DNA from: G965197715 sp965247615
Lineage (GTDB): Bacteria > Chloroflexota > Dehalococcoidia > Lucifugimonadales > UBA1127
DNA length: 64,000 bases
Direction of reading: 5' to 3'
Assembly: GCA_965247615.1 (NCBI GenBank)
Contig: OZ252022.1
Coordinates: 1,054,001 to 1,118,000 of the forward strand
The notes beneath the pieces are model-generated. The model saw nothing but the letters and a program-made list of their open reading frames with translations, searched no databases and was not told the DNA's origin. The position numbers were made by a program, and so were the translations under genes. Below are positions 25,419-33,572 of the stretch, piece after piece. Position 1 is the first letter of the stretch. Each line of letters begins with the position of its first letter.

Positions 25419-26080
25419 ACTTCGACGGGCCCCAGCTTCGGGACCGGCCGTACATCTGGGTGACGTGGCTGCCGCGCCTGCTGTCCGGCAGCAGCAGGTG
25501 CGAGTGGGCGTCGTGGTTCAAGGCGCAGCACGACGGGGCAAGCTGGACGCACGCACCGGCGACGTTCGACCACACGCGTTGGGCGCTGGACCACAACGCG
25601 CTCCTCCGGCTGGAGCAGGCGCGATTGGAGGCGGAGGGCGCGGTGGTGCTGGTTGAGCAGCAGAACCGGTTCCGCCTCAAGGGGTGGTATGCCACGCTGG
25701 CCGGAATGCCCGACCTGGTATCGCTGAAGAACGACCGCGTCGTCATCCATGACATAAAGTCGGGGCAGCCGCACGCCTATCATGGGATCCAGGTCATGCT
25801 CTACATGTGGGCGTTCCCGCTGGCGCGGCGGGAGTACGGGGGCATGGCGATGGAGGGGCGGGTGGTCTACGAAGACCACGCCGTGGAGATACCGGCCTCC
25901 GCCATCGACGGGACGTTCATCGAGCGGGCCGCCGGCCTCATCAGGGCGCTGGCGGACTCGGAGCGGCCGCCGGTCAAGACGCCGAGCGCGTCCGAGTGCG
26001 TCTTCTGCGAGATCACGGCCGCGGACTGCCCGGATCGGGTCGAGGGGGAGCCGGAGGAGGGGGAGACGGCGTTGTTCTAG
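25415..26080 (+). CDS. Cas4-like Fe-S PD-(D/E)XK nuclease
   Basis: A 221-aa protein with the PD-(D/E)XK layout: D100 in GMPDLV, D113-I-K115 in VIHDIKSGQ, and the Q126-x3-Y130 motif in HGIQVMLYMWA. One Cys lies near the N-terminus (C29, in SSRCEWASWF) and three near the C-terminus (C195, C198, C205). This is the four-cysteine [4Fe-4S] pattern of Cas4/AddB-type exonucleases. No CRISPR array or other cas gene is in the window. It is coupled by ATGA overlap to the DUF4268-like gene and sits beside a VapBC pair, so a defence or mobile-element role is plausible; a repair role cannot be excluded. Confidence 0.8.
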   Translation: MNFDGPQLRDRPYIWVTWLPRLLSGSSRCEWASWFKAQHDGASWTHAPATFDHTRWALDHNALLRLEQARLEAEGAVVLVEQQNRFRLKGWYATLAGMPDLVSLKNDRVVIHDIKSGQPHAYHGIQVMLYMWAFPLARREYGGMAMEGRVVYEDHAVEIPASAIDGTFIERAAGLIRALADSERPPVKTPSASECVFCEITAADCPDRVEGEPEEGETALF

Positions 26081-26100
26081 GGAGGTGGGGGCCGGCGAGC

Positions 26101-26508
26101 CTACCGCCGGGCTGTCTCGATCAGCGCCGCGCCTTCCACCTGAGCGAGCTCTCGGTCGAACGTGTAAAGCGGCGCGGCGCCGATCCGATCAGCCGCTGCG
26201 AGAGTCATGAGGTCTGCGAAGTCTGGGCCGCCCTGGCGGTAGGTGATGGCGGCGCGGACCACGTTGTCTTCCGCCTCCACGGCGAGGCTGTCCGTAGCGG
26301 TCATATCCAGCAGGACGTCTGCAACCTGCGCGCGGGTGAATTTGTAGGCCCGCTCCAGCACCCATGCGGTCTCTATGGCGACTTCACGGCAGATGAAGCC
26401 CTGCCGCTCCGAAGTGAGCCCTTCCAGCAGTGCGCGCGCCGCATTCGCCTGTCCGGCATCGTCACGCGTCCAGTAGCGCACGAGGACGTTGGTGTCGACG
26501 GCGATCAC
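26101..26508 (-). CDS. vapC: PIN-domain toxin, VapC type
   Basis: A 135-aa PIN-domain ribonuclease. Acidic residues are in place: VDTNVLVRYW (first Asp), REVAIETAWVLER (Glu), DFADLMTLAAA and TFDRELAQV (late Asp residues). VapC toxins cleave tRNA or rRNA and are held inactive by the partner antitoxin. The start overlaps the antitoxin stop by four bases (26505-26508), typical of a toxin-antitoxin operon. Confidence 0.93.
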   Translation of the reverse strand: MIAVDTNVLVRYWTRDDAGQANAARALLEGLTSERQGFICREVAIETAWVLERAYKFTRAQVADVLLDMTATDSLAVEAEDNVVRAAITYRQGGPDFADLMTLAAADRIGAAPLYTFDRELAQVEGAALIETARR

Positions 26509-26738
26509 GCCCTGGTTGCTCCCTCAGCGATGGCGCGATCCATCTCCTCCTGAGTCACCGTTGGGCCGTCGTACTGCAGCATCCCGTACATCCGGGTGAT
26601 GGGCCGCACCGGTCTTATCCACACTTCGCCGTTGTGAATGAAGTAGCGCACGCGGTCGCCGGGTCCAACTGAGAGGGCTTCCCTGACTGCTTTGGGCAGC
26701 GTCGTCTGGCCCTTCGCCGTGATCGTAGATTCCTCCAT
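26505..26738 (-). CDS. vapB: AbrB/MazE-type antitoxin, VapB
   Basis: A 77-aa SpoVT/AbrB swapped-hairpin DNA-binding protein: STITAKGQTTLPKAVREAL-VGPGDRVRYFI, then a C-terminal toxin-binding tail with YDGPTVTQEEMDRAIAEGA. It neutralises the adjacent VapC and should repress the operon by binding its promoter. A matching inverted repeat lies just upstream. Confidence 0.93.
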   Translation of the reverse strand: MEESTITAKGQTTLPKAVREALSVGPGDRVRYFIHNGEVWIRPVRPITRMYGMLQYDGPTVTQEEMDRAIAEGATRA

Positions 26739-26774
26739 TGCCCTGCCCCCTTTGCGTTGCGGTACGCCGCTATG

Positions 26775-26799
26775 CCTTACCTTTAGCAGCGTAGTAAGG
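26775..26799. promoter_or_regulatory. Candidate VapB operator
   Basis: CCTTAC at 26775-26780 and GTAAGG at 26794-26799 form an inverted repeat about 36 bases upstream of the vapB start. The place fits autoregulation by the AbrB-type antitoxin. Confidence 0.45.
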
Positions 26800-26853
26800 A
26801 AATCGGCCCAGAGTCAAGGGGGTACCCTGTAGGGCGCCGGGTCGACGGCGATG

Positions 26854-28131
26854 CTAGCTTGGGGGCGAGGTGAGGGCGGCGGCGACGTCCTCGGTGGGGA
26901 GCAGGCGCTGGTCGCCGGTGGCCATGTGCTTGACTTGGACGGCGGCGTTGGCGAGCTCGTCGTCGCCGATGATGAGGGTGTAGCGGGCGTCGAGGGCGGT
27001 GGCGTGGCGGAGCTGGCCGCGCATGCTGCGGCCGGCGGGGGCGAGCACGACGCGGAGGCCCTGGGCCCGCAGCCGTCCCGCGAGGCGCATGGCCTCGGCC
27101 TGAGCGGCGTCGCCGAGGGCCACGATGACGGCGTCGGGGGCTGAGTGGTCGGGGACCGGGGTTTCCTGTCGTTTGACGTTCAGGATGAGGCGTTCGAGGC
27201 CGGAGCCGAAGCCGATGCCCGGTGTGGACCGGCCGCCAAGCTCCTCGATGAGGCCGTCATAGCGGCCGCCGGCGAGGACGGTGTTCTGGGCGCCCTCGAC
27301 GCCCTGGGGCTGGATCTCGAAGACTGTGCGGGTGTAGTAGTCGAGCCCACGGACGAGGTTGAAGCGGACCTGAAACGGCAGATCGAGGGTGCGCAGGTGT
27401 CCCTGGAGCTTCTCCCAGTGCCGGGCGCAGTCGTCGCAGAGATAGCTGGTGGTGCGGGGGGCCTGGGGCATGAGGTCCTGGCAGTCGAAGTCGGTGCGCT
27501 TGCAGTCCAGCATACGCAGGACGTTGCGCTCGTAGCGGAGCAGGCAATCGGGGCAGACGCGTTTGGCGTCGACGTGGGGCTGGTAGTAGGCGCGGAGGGC
27601 GTCGAGGTGGGCCGGGCGGCACTGGTGGTCGCCGATGCTGTTGATAAGGAGGGTCATGTTGGTGAGGCCGAGGTTGGCGATGAAGCGCCAGCCGAGCTCG
27701 ATGACCTCGGCGTCGATGGCGGGGTCGGCGTCGCCGATGGCCTCGACGCCGAACTGGTGGTGTTGGCGGAACCGTCCGGCCTGGGGGCGCTCGTAGCGGA
27801 AGACAGGGCAGAAGTAGTAGAGGCGCACGGGCTGGGGCCAGGTGTGCATGCCGCGCTCCAGGTAGGTCCTGCAGACGGGTGCGGTGCCCTCCGGCCGGAG
27901 GGTGAGCTCTGCGCCGCCACGGTCGCGGAAGGTGTACATCTCCTTTTCGACGATGTCGGTCCCCTGACCGACGCTGCGGACGAAGAGACCGGCCTGCTCG
28001 AAGGCGGGGGTGTCGATGCGGCCATAGCCGAAGCGATGGGCGAGGGCCTGGGCAGTATCTGCGACGTAGCGCCAGTGGGGCTGTTCGGGGGGAAGGATGT
28101 CCTGGGTGCCCCTTGGGGCCTGGTATCGCAC
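26854..28131 (-). CDS. hisS: Histidyl-tRNA synthetase
   Basis: A 425-aa class II aminoacyl-tRNA synthetase. It begins RYQAPRGTQDILPPE, has motif 2 in the RPEGTAPVCRTYLE and FRYERPQAGRFRQHHQFGVEAIG region, histidine-specific GLDYYTRTVFE, and motif 3 GIGFGSGLERL. A Cys-containing insertion (CPDC, CDDC) is present as in many bacterial forms, and the anticodon domain is at the C-terminus. The start is GTG 28131 with GGAGGA seven bases upstream. The upstream open frame to 28374 has no homology and overlaps the rel promoter. It is divergent from rel. Confidence 0.96.
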   Translation of the reverse strand: MRYQAPRGTQDILPPEQPHWRYVADTAQALAHRFGYGRIDTPAFEQAGLFVRSVGQGTDIVEKEMYTFRDRGGAELTLRPEGTAPVCRTYLERGMHTWPQPVRLYYFCPVFRYERPQAGRFRQHHQFGVEAIGDADPAIDAEVIELGWRFIANLGLTNMTLLINSIGDHQCRPAHLDALRAYYQPHVDAKRVCPDCLLRYERNVLRMLDCKRTDFDCQDLMPQAPRTTSYLCDDCARHWEKLQGHLRTLDLPFQVRFNLVRGLDYYTRTVFEIQPQGVEGAQNTVLAGGRYDGLIEELGGRSTPGIGFGSGLERLILNVKRQETPVPDHSAPDAVIVALGDAAQAEAMRLAGRLRAQGLRVVLAPAGRSMRGQLRHATALDARYTLIIGDDELANAAVQVKHMATGDQRLLPTEDVAAALTSPPS

Positions 28132-28247
28132 GGCGGGTCCTCCGTGGTGGGTTGGGTCTGGGACGGGCGGGAGTCCAGCATAGCGCATGGGGGGCGTCGC
28201 TTCCACCCACTGGGGGTCGGGGAAGCCGGCGGGATGGGGCGCGGAGT

Positions 28248-28277
28248 TTGGCCCGCAGCGGCGGTTTCCACTATACT
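28248..28277 (+). promoter_or_regulatory. Promoter of rel
   Basis: TATACT -10 at 28272-28277 with TTGGCC at 28248-28253 (18-bp spacer), about 40 bases before the rel start. CTATACTG recurs before rpsT and, on the minus strand, before the EamA gene. Confidence 0.55.
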
Positions 28278-28315
28278 GAACGCAGGAGCCGGATACTCCG
28301 CTGCGAGGAGTTGCT

Positions 28316-30499
28316 ATGGCTGTAGCGCTTAAGGAGTTGGTGCAGAAGGCGGGCGAGTACCTGCCGGAGGACAAGATTCGCCTGGTGGAGGAGGCGTACA
28401 GCTTTGCGGAGCTGCATCACGAGGGCCAAACGCGGCTTTCCGGGGACCCCTACATCCAGCACCCTCTTCAGATAGCCATCTACCTGGCGGAGCTGCGCCA
28501 GGACGCCACGACGCTTGCGGCGGCGCTGCTGCACGACGTGGTGGAGGACTGCGGGGTGCAGCGGGAGACGCTGAGCCGCGAGTTCGGCGCCGACGTGGCG
28601 CGGCTGGTGGACGGGGTGACGAAGCTGACGCGGATTGACCTGCTGGCGGCGGGGGAGGACGGGGAAGGGGCCTCTGTGGACCGCAGGATCGACGCGGAGA
28701 GTGTCCGGAAGATGTTGGTGGCGATGGCGGAGGACATTCGTGTTGTGCTGATCAAGCTGGGGGACCGGCTGCACAACATGCGGACGCTGCGGCACCTGTC
28801 GCCGGACCGGCAGCGGCGCATCTCCCAGGAGACACTGGAGATTTACGCACCGCTGGCGCATCGGCTGGGCATGTGGGAGATGAAGTGGCAGCTGGAGGAC
28901 CTGGCGTTCCGCTACATCAACCCGGAGGCGTATCGTGAGATCTCACGGATGCTGTCGACGCGGCGAGAGGAGCGGGAGCAGTACATCGACCGCGTGTGCC
29001 GGATCCTCTCTGATGAGCTGACGCGGCAGGACATCAATGCCGAGGTGTTGGGTCGGCCAAAGCACATCTACAGCATCTACCAGAAGATCCAGAAGTACGC
29101 CGAGATGGGGAAGGAGGCGGTGGAGATCTACGATCTCTCCGCCATGCGGGTGCTTGTGGAGACAAAGTCCGACTGCTACAACGCTCTGGGGGTGGTGCAC
29201 ACGCTGTGGCGACCGCTGCGGGGGCAGTTTGACGACTACATCGCCAACCCCAAGGAGAACATGTACCGGGCGCTGCACACGGCGGTGATGTGCGAGGGCA
29301 CGACGCCGCTGGAGGTGCAGATCCGGACGATTGAGATGCACCAGACGGCGGAGTACGGCGTGGCCGCGCACTGGAGCTACAAGGAGGGTGGGGTCAAGGA
29401 CGAGCGGTTCGAGGAGAAGATGACGTGGCTGCGCCAGCTGCTGGAGTGGCAGCGGGAGGCCGGGGGCGCGGAGGAGTTCCTGGAGTCGGTGAAGACCGAT
29501 ATATTCCGTGACCAGGTGTACGTGTATACGCCCAAGGGGGAGATCAAGGAGCTGTCGGCAGGATCGACGCCCATCGACTTTGCGTACCGGATCCATACGG
29601 AGCTGGGGAACCGGTGCATTGGGGCGAAGGTGAATGGGCGGCTGATGGCGCTGGATACGCAGCTCCAGAACGGGGACGTGGTAGAGATCGCGACGAGCAA
29701 GCTGGCGCGGGGGCCGAGCCTGGACTGGCTGAACCCGGCGCTGGGGTACGTGCAGACGGCGTCGGCTCGACAGAAGATCCGGATCTGGTTCCGGCGGCAG
29801 GAGCGCAGCGCCAACCTGGAGCGGGGCCGAGAGCTCTTGAGCAAGTCGCTGCGCCGCATCTCGCCGGATACGACGGAAGAGGACGTGGTGGGGCTGCTCA
29901 AGTATGAGTCTGTGGACGATTTCCTCGTGGCCCTGGGCAGCGGCAACCTGACGATCTCCCGGCTGGAATCCCGGCTGTCGAGTCTGCGGGAGCCGCAGCT
30001 ACCGGCGCCGACGACCCACTTTCGCCCGGAGAGCCCGACAACGGGTATCCAGGTACTGGGCGCGGGCGACCTGCTGACGCGGACGGCGCCCTGCTGCAAT
30101 CCGCTGCCGGGCGACGACATCATTGGGTACGTGACACGGAGCCGCGGGGTTACGGTGCATCGAACGGACTGCCTGAACGTACGCAACGAGGACGAGAAGG
30201 AGCGGTTGATTCGTGTGTCCTGGGGCCCTACGAAGCAGCTGTACCCGGTGCGGGTGGAGATTACGGCGATGGACCGGGTTGGTCTGCTGCGGGACGTCAG
30301 TGCGCTGGTGTCCGGCGAGGGTGTGAACATCGCTGCCATGGTGACGGAGGAGCACGCCGACGGCATGGCGGTGATGAAGCTGACGCTGTATACGACGGGC
30401 GTGGCGCAGCTCAGCCGGCTCTGCTCGAGGCTGGAGGGCGTGCGCGGCTGCTTCAGCGTGGTGCGGACGTCGATACCGGCGCCCGCGCCGTCGGCGTAG
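28316..30499 (+). CDS. rel: Bifunctional (p)ppGpp synthetase/hydrolase
   Basis: A 727-aa RelA/SpoT homologue controlling the stringent response. The HD hydrolase domain is complete: HPLQIA, LLHDVVED and GDRLHNMRTL. The synthetase domain has GRPKHIYSIYQKI and EVQIRTIEMH. TGS (VYVYTPKGEIKEL), a zinc-finger/helical region with CCNPLPGDDI, and a C-terminal ACT domain (VEITAMDRVGLLRDVS) follow. The intact HD motif argues for a bifunctional Rel rather than a synthetase-only RelA. The ATG is preceded by GAGGAG. Confidence 0.96.
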   Translation: MAVALKELVQKAGEYLPEDKIRLVEEAYSFAELHHEGQTRLSGDPYIQHPLQIAIYLAELRQDATTLAAALLHDVVEDCGVQRETLSREFGADVARLVDGVTKLTRIDLLAAGEDGEGASVDRRIDAESVRKMLVAMAEDIRVVLIKLGDRLHNMRTLRHLSPDRQRRISQETLEIYAPLAHRLGMWEMKWQLEDLAFRYINPEAYREISRMLSTRREEREQYIDRVCRILSDELTRQDINAEVLGRPKHIYSIYQKIQKYAEMGKEAVEIYDLSAMRVLVETKSDCYNALGVVHTLWRPLRGQFDDYIANPKENMYRALHTAVMCEGTTPLEVQIRTIEMHQTAEYGVAAHWSYKEGGVKDERFEEKMTWLRQLLEWQREAGGAEEFLESVKTDIFRDQVYVYTPKGEIKELSAGSTPIDFAYRIHTELGNRCIGAKVNGRLMALDTQLQNGDVVEIATSKLARGPSLDWLNPALGYVQTASARQKIRIWFRRQERSANLERGRELLSKSLRRISPDTTEEDVVGLLKYESVDDFLVALGSGNLTISRLESRLSSLREPQLPAPTTHFRPESPTTGIQVLGAGDLLTRTAPCCNPLPGDDIIGYVTRSRGVTVHRTDCLNVRNEDEKERLIRVSWGPTKQLYPVRVEITAMDRVGLLRDVSALVSGEGVNIAAMVTEEHADGMAVMKLTLYTTGVAQLSRLCSRLEGVRGCFSVVRTSIPAPAPSA

Positions 30500-30588
30500 C
30501 CGGACGCGGGTCGGCGAGCCAATTGACGGGCGCTGCCGCGTCAATCCTGCTATACTGTGTCTGAGCAATTGCCGGAGGTTGATGTCCC

Positions 30589-30843
30589 GTGCCAAGTGAA
30601 CGATCTGCCCGCGTGGCCCATCGCCGATTTCTGAGGAACCGGGCGGTCCGCTCCACGGTCCGGACCAACCGCACCAAGGCCGAGCGTGCCATCCAGGCTG
30701 GCCAGGGCGCCCAGGAGGCGGTGGCCGATGCTATACAGATCCTGGACAAGGCGGTCACCAAGGGCGCGATGCACCGGAACCGGGCCGCCCGCCTGAAGTC
30801 GCGCTTGGTCCGCAGGCTCAGTGCCGCCCAGGAGAGCCAGTAG
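30589..30843 (+). CDS. rpsT: 30S ribosomal protein S20
   Basis: An 84-aa basic helical protein: ARVAHRRFLRNRAVRSTVRT, LDKAVTKGAMHRNRAARLKSRL. This is the S20 pattern, which includes the conserved KG-(I/M)HRN-A-R-KSRL segment. The start is GTG 30589 with GGAGGT upstream. A TATACT -10 lies at 30551-30556; no well-spaced -35 is seen. It binds 16S rRNA early in small-subunit assembly. Confidence 0.95.
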   Translation: MPSERSARVAHRRFLRNRAVRSTVRTNRTKAERAIQAGQGAQEAVADAIQILDKAVTKGAMHRNRAARLKSRLVRRLSAAQESQ

Positions 30844-31162
30844 ACCCGGTCCAAGCCCAGACTGGTTGTCCTTTCCCCTCATCCGTTGATCCTCCTTTCT
30901 CCGGTGTTACAGTTGCCGGCCCCGCATTGACATAACCTAGGATGTGGTTTTGGACGCTTTCCCAGGCTGCCGACGGGGTGGAGTCGCCGGAGGGACCCGG
31001 CGCCGGAGTGTGGGAGGGGCACCCAACCGTAGCCCATGTTTTTTGTGCGCCCTGGCTTGCGTCTGCGGGATGGAGGTGCGTCGGGGGGCTTGGGCGAGCC
31101 TGCTCCTACGTCCACGCCGCTTGATATGGACTGCGCACGGCGGGTGGGCGCGGGAATGACGG

Positions 31163-31176
31163 GTCGCTGGCGCGGC
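31163..31176. repeat. Short palindromic repeat GTCGC-TGGC-GCGGC
   Basis: One of seven copies of a small palindrome (best form GTCGCTAGCGCGAC) followed by GGC and often TTTGTGGG. Confidence 0.5.
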
Positions 31177-31230
31177 GGCTTTGTGGGCGGGGGTTGGGAG
31201 CGTTGCGTCGGTACGTGTTATCAGGAGTGA

Positions 31231-31370
31231 TGGGGTCTGTGGTGGGGGGTCCCGCGTGGATTCTCGCTTTCGTGGGAATGACGGCGGGTGGGTGCGGGAA
31301 TGGGGTCTGTGGTGGGGGGTCCCGCGTGGATTCTCGCTTTCGTGGGAATGACGGCGGGTGGGTGCGGGAA
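31231..31370 (+). repeat. Exact 70-bp tandem duplication
   Basis: 31231-31300 and 31301-31370 are identical by direct reading. The unit includes TTCTCGC, then TTTCGTGGGAATGACGG, and belongs to the dispersed-repeat vocabulary seen near 43.8, 47.1 and 51.3 kb. Confidence 0.9.
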
Positions 31371-31376
31371 TGACGG

Positions 31377-31390
31377 GTCGCTGGCGCGGC
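31377..31390. repeat. Short palindromic repeat GTCGC-TGGC-GCGGC
   Basis: Copy of the small palindrome, 53 bases before thiI. Confidence 0.5.
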
Positions 31391-31442
31391 GACTTTGGGC
31401 AGCCTTGGGCGGCGCGCGCATTCCGCAGGAAGGGTGACTAGG

Positions 31443-32690
31443 GTGAGTGAAGAAGCACAGCGCGAGAGGCAGCAGGGGGACACCGTGGCGCTGGTGCACC
31501 TGTTCCACGAGATAGCGCTCAAGGGGGGCAATCGGTCCTTCTTTCTGCGGACGGCCTTCAAGAACATCGAAGCCGCCCTGGCCGGTACGGGGGCTTGGCC
31601 CGTCGAGCGCCGCTCGATGGCGGCACTTGTGCCCCTGGCGGATGATGCGCAGTGGCACCTGGTGCGGGAGCGGTTGGAGCGGGTGGTCGGGGTCGAGCAC
31701 TTCGCGCGGGCGCTGCGCGTGGGGCCCACCATGGACGAGATCAAGGAGGCGGTGGCCGCACGGCTGGGCGGGGTTGCGGCGGGGTCCTTCCGGATCAGCG
31801 CGCAGCGGTCCGACAAGGGGTTTCCCCTGGACTCACCCCAGATCAACCGGGAGCTGGGGGCCTTTGTGCAGGGGCTCACAGGGCTGCCGGTGAAGCTCAA
31901 GCAGGCGGATCTGAATATTCGGATCCACATCTTCGCCGGGGAAGCGCTGGTGTCGGTGGAATCGCTTCCGGGCCCCGGGGGGCTCCCGGTGGGGGTGGGG
32001 GGCCACGTGGCGCAGCTGATGTCGGGGGGAATCGACTCGCCGGTGGCGGCCCACATGATGATGAAGCGGGGTTGCCGGGTCCTGTTCATTCACTTCCACA
32101 GCTTCCCGCTGGTGGAGGGGACGTCCCGGGAGAAGGCGGAGGAGCTCGCCCGGCTGCTCACGTCCTACCAGCTGAGTTCCCGGCTGCTGCTGGCGCCCTT
32201 CGCGGAGGCCCAGAAGCAGATTATCCTGTGGGTGCCGCCGGCGTACCGAGTGGTGGTCTACCGCCGGTTCATGATGCGCATCGCGGAGGCGCTGGCGGTG
32301 CGTCACGGGGCCGGGGCGCTGGTGACGGGGGAGAGCCTTGGTCAGGTGAGCTCCCAGACGCTGGAGAACCTCTCGACGATAGAGGGCGCGCGGGAGCGGC
32401 TGCCGATCTTCCGGCCGCTGATAGGGATGGACAAGGAGGAGGTGGTGCGGCGGGCCAAGGTGCTGGGGACGTACCCCATCTCCATCATGCCGGACCAGGA
32501 CTGCTGCTCCCTGTTCGTGCCAAAGCATCCGGCGACTCGGAGCCGGCGGGAGGAGGTCGAAGAGATGGAGGCGCGGCTGGACGTCGGCGGCATCGTGGAA
32601 GAGGCGCTGGCGGGGGTGCAGGAGGTGCGATTCCGCTGGCCCGAGGACGGGCCGTCTGCAGGGCGGGCCGCTAGCGCGACGGGCCGTTAG
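31443..32690 (+). CDS. thiI: tRNA 4-thiouridine synthase
   Basis: A 415-aa ThiI. An N-terminal ferredoxin-like and THUMP region (EIALKGGNRSFFL; GPTMDEIKEAVAARL) binds tRNA, and the PP-loop SGGIDSPVA near residue 198 activates U8. ESLGQVSSQTLENL and DQDCCSLFVPKHP follow. The E. coli-type rhodanese extension is absent, as in most bacteria. The start is GTG 31443 with GGAAGG upstream. The last codons overlap a short palindromic repeat, which appears to supply the C-terminal residues. Confidence 0.94.
   Translation: MSEEAQRERQQGDTVALVHLFHEIALKGGNRSFFLRTAFKNIEAALAGTGAWPVERRSMAALVPLADDAQWHLVRERLERVVGVEHFARALRVGPTMDEIKEAVAARLGGVAAGSFRISAQRSDKGFPLDSPQINRELGAFVQGLTGLPVKLKQADLNIRIHIFAGEALVSVESLPGPGGLPVGVGGHVAQLMSGGIDSPVAAHMMMKRGCRVLFIHFHSFPLVEGTSREKAEELARLLTSYQLSSRLLLAPFAEAQKQIILWVPPAYRVVVYRRFMMRIAEALAVRHGAGALVTGESLGQVSSQTLENLSTIEGARERLPIFRPLIGMDKEEVVRRAKVLGTYPISIMPDQDCCSLFVPKHPATRSRREEVEEMEARLDVGGIVEEALAGVQEVRFRWPEDGPSAGRAASATGR
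32667..32680. repeat. Short palindromic repeat inside the 3' end of thiI
   Basis: GCCGCTAGCGCGAC, copy of the small palindrome, within the last codons of thiI. Confidence 0.5.
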
Positions 32691-32807
32691 CATGGCGGCT
32701 TTGTGGAGGGAGGGCACCCTGCGCCGCCGCTCATTCGGTTTGAGCGCCTTGCCATGAGCGGGACCACGGACCGGGACCCACCGCGTCCCCAGGGCGCCAC
32801 GGGGTGC

Positions 32808-32836
32808 TTGACAAGGGCATCCACCACTGCTAGATT
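32808..32836 (+). promoter_or_regulatory. Promoter of lexA
   Basis: TTGACA at 32808-32813 and TAGATT at 32831-32836 with the ideal 17-bp spacer. The SOS box begins five bases after the -10, so bound LexA would block initiation. Confidence 0.8.
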
Positions 32837-32840
32837 TGCC

Positions 32841-32854
32841 AGAACATGCGTTCC
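32841..32854. promoter_or_regulatory. LexA (SOS) box
   Basis: AGAACATGCGTTCC: a perfect GAAC-N4-GTTC dyad, matching the Gram-positive-type LexA operator CGAAC-N4-GTTCG except at the outermost bases. It lies 28 bases before lexA, so autoregulation is expected. Confidence 0.85.
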
Positions 32855-32881
32855 CGAATAGACATTATCTGGGGGTGAGCT

Positions 32882-33562
32882 ATGTTGGGTTCCGAAAGGA
32901 AGCTGTCTGACAAACAGCAGCGGATCCTGGAGTACATCCGTGAGTTTGTCGAAGACCACCCGTACCCGCCGTCGGTGCGGGAGATTCAGCAGGCGTGCAA
33001 GATCAGCTCCACGTCCGTGGTGGACTACAACCTGCGGTTGCTGCAGCGGGACGGGATCATCCGCCGCTCGCCGGAGATTTCCCGGGGCATCGAGCTGGTA
33101 GACGCAGCGGGCCGATCCGGGGGCGGCTCCCGTCGCAGGGAGGCGGGACACCCGCGGACCATTGGCATCCCGGTCCTTGGCTACGTGGCGGCGGGGGAGC
33201 CGCTGCCGGTGTTCTCGGAGTCCTTCGAGTCCGAGTCCATGGAGGTCTTGGACCTTCCGCAATCGCTGCTGCCCAGGGGGAAGCGGGTGTTCGCGCTGCG
33301 CGTGAAGGGGCAGTCCATGATCGACGCGTTGATTGACGACGGCGACATCGTGCTGTTCGAGTCGGTCAACGAGGCGCGGGACGGGGACATGGTGGTGGCA
33401 TGGCTCAAAGAAGAGGGTGAGACGACGCTGAAGCGCCTGTACCGCGAGAAGGGGCGGGTGCGCCTGCAGCCGGCCAACAGTCAGATGGAGCCGATCTACG
33501 CGTCGCCGGAGAACGTGGCGATCCAGGGGAAGGTGGTTGGTGCGATACGCATTATTCGGTAG
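32882..33562 (+). CDS. lexA: LexA repressor
   Basis: A 226-aa SOS repressor. The winged-helix N-terminus (LSDKQQRILEYIREF, YPPSVREIQQACKISSTSVV) is followed by a Gly/Arg-rich linker, the Ala104-Gly105 self-cleavage bond in GYVAAGEPLP, the catalytic Ser in VKGQSMIDALI, and the Lys in ETTLKRLYRE. RecA-stimulated self-cleavage relieves repression after DNA damage. The promoter and operator directly upstream show autoregulation. Confidence 0.97.
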   Translation: MLGSERKLSDKQQRILEYIREFVEDHPYPPSVREIQQACKISSTSVVDYNLRLLQRDGIIRRSPEISRGIELVDAAGRSGGGSRRREAGHPRTIGIPVLGYVAAGEPLPVFSESFESESMEVLDLPQSLLPRGKRVFALRVKGQSMIDALIDDGDIVLFESVNEARDGDMVVAWLKEEGETTLKRLYREKGRVRLQPANSQMEPIYASPENVAIQGKVVGAIRIIR

Positions 33563-33572
33563 ACAGCCGGCC

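Larger units (their letters stand above)
30844..31442. other. Repeat-rich intergenic region
   Basis: No gene seen. It contains GTCCACGCCGCTTGAT at about 31107, also found at 43685; two short palindromes (31163 and 31377); and an exact 70-bp tandem duplication (31231-31370) whose unit contains a CCCGCGTGGATTCTCGC / GTGGGAATGACGG arrangement. Confidence 0.6.

Noticed and set aside
26854..28332. 395-codon plus-strand open frame opposite hisS.
   Set aside because: Antisense shadow with repetitive Val/Ala/Glu/Asp composition; hisS on the minus strand has all catalytic motifs.
28132..28374. Longer N-terminus for HisRS.
   Set aside because: HisRS homology begins at RYQAPRGTQD; the extension covers the rel promoter and has no conserved residues.
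30523..30556. TTGACG as -35 for the rpsT TATACT.
   Set aside because: The spacer would be 22 bp, too long for a normal sigma-70 promoter.
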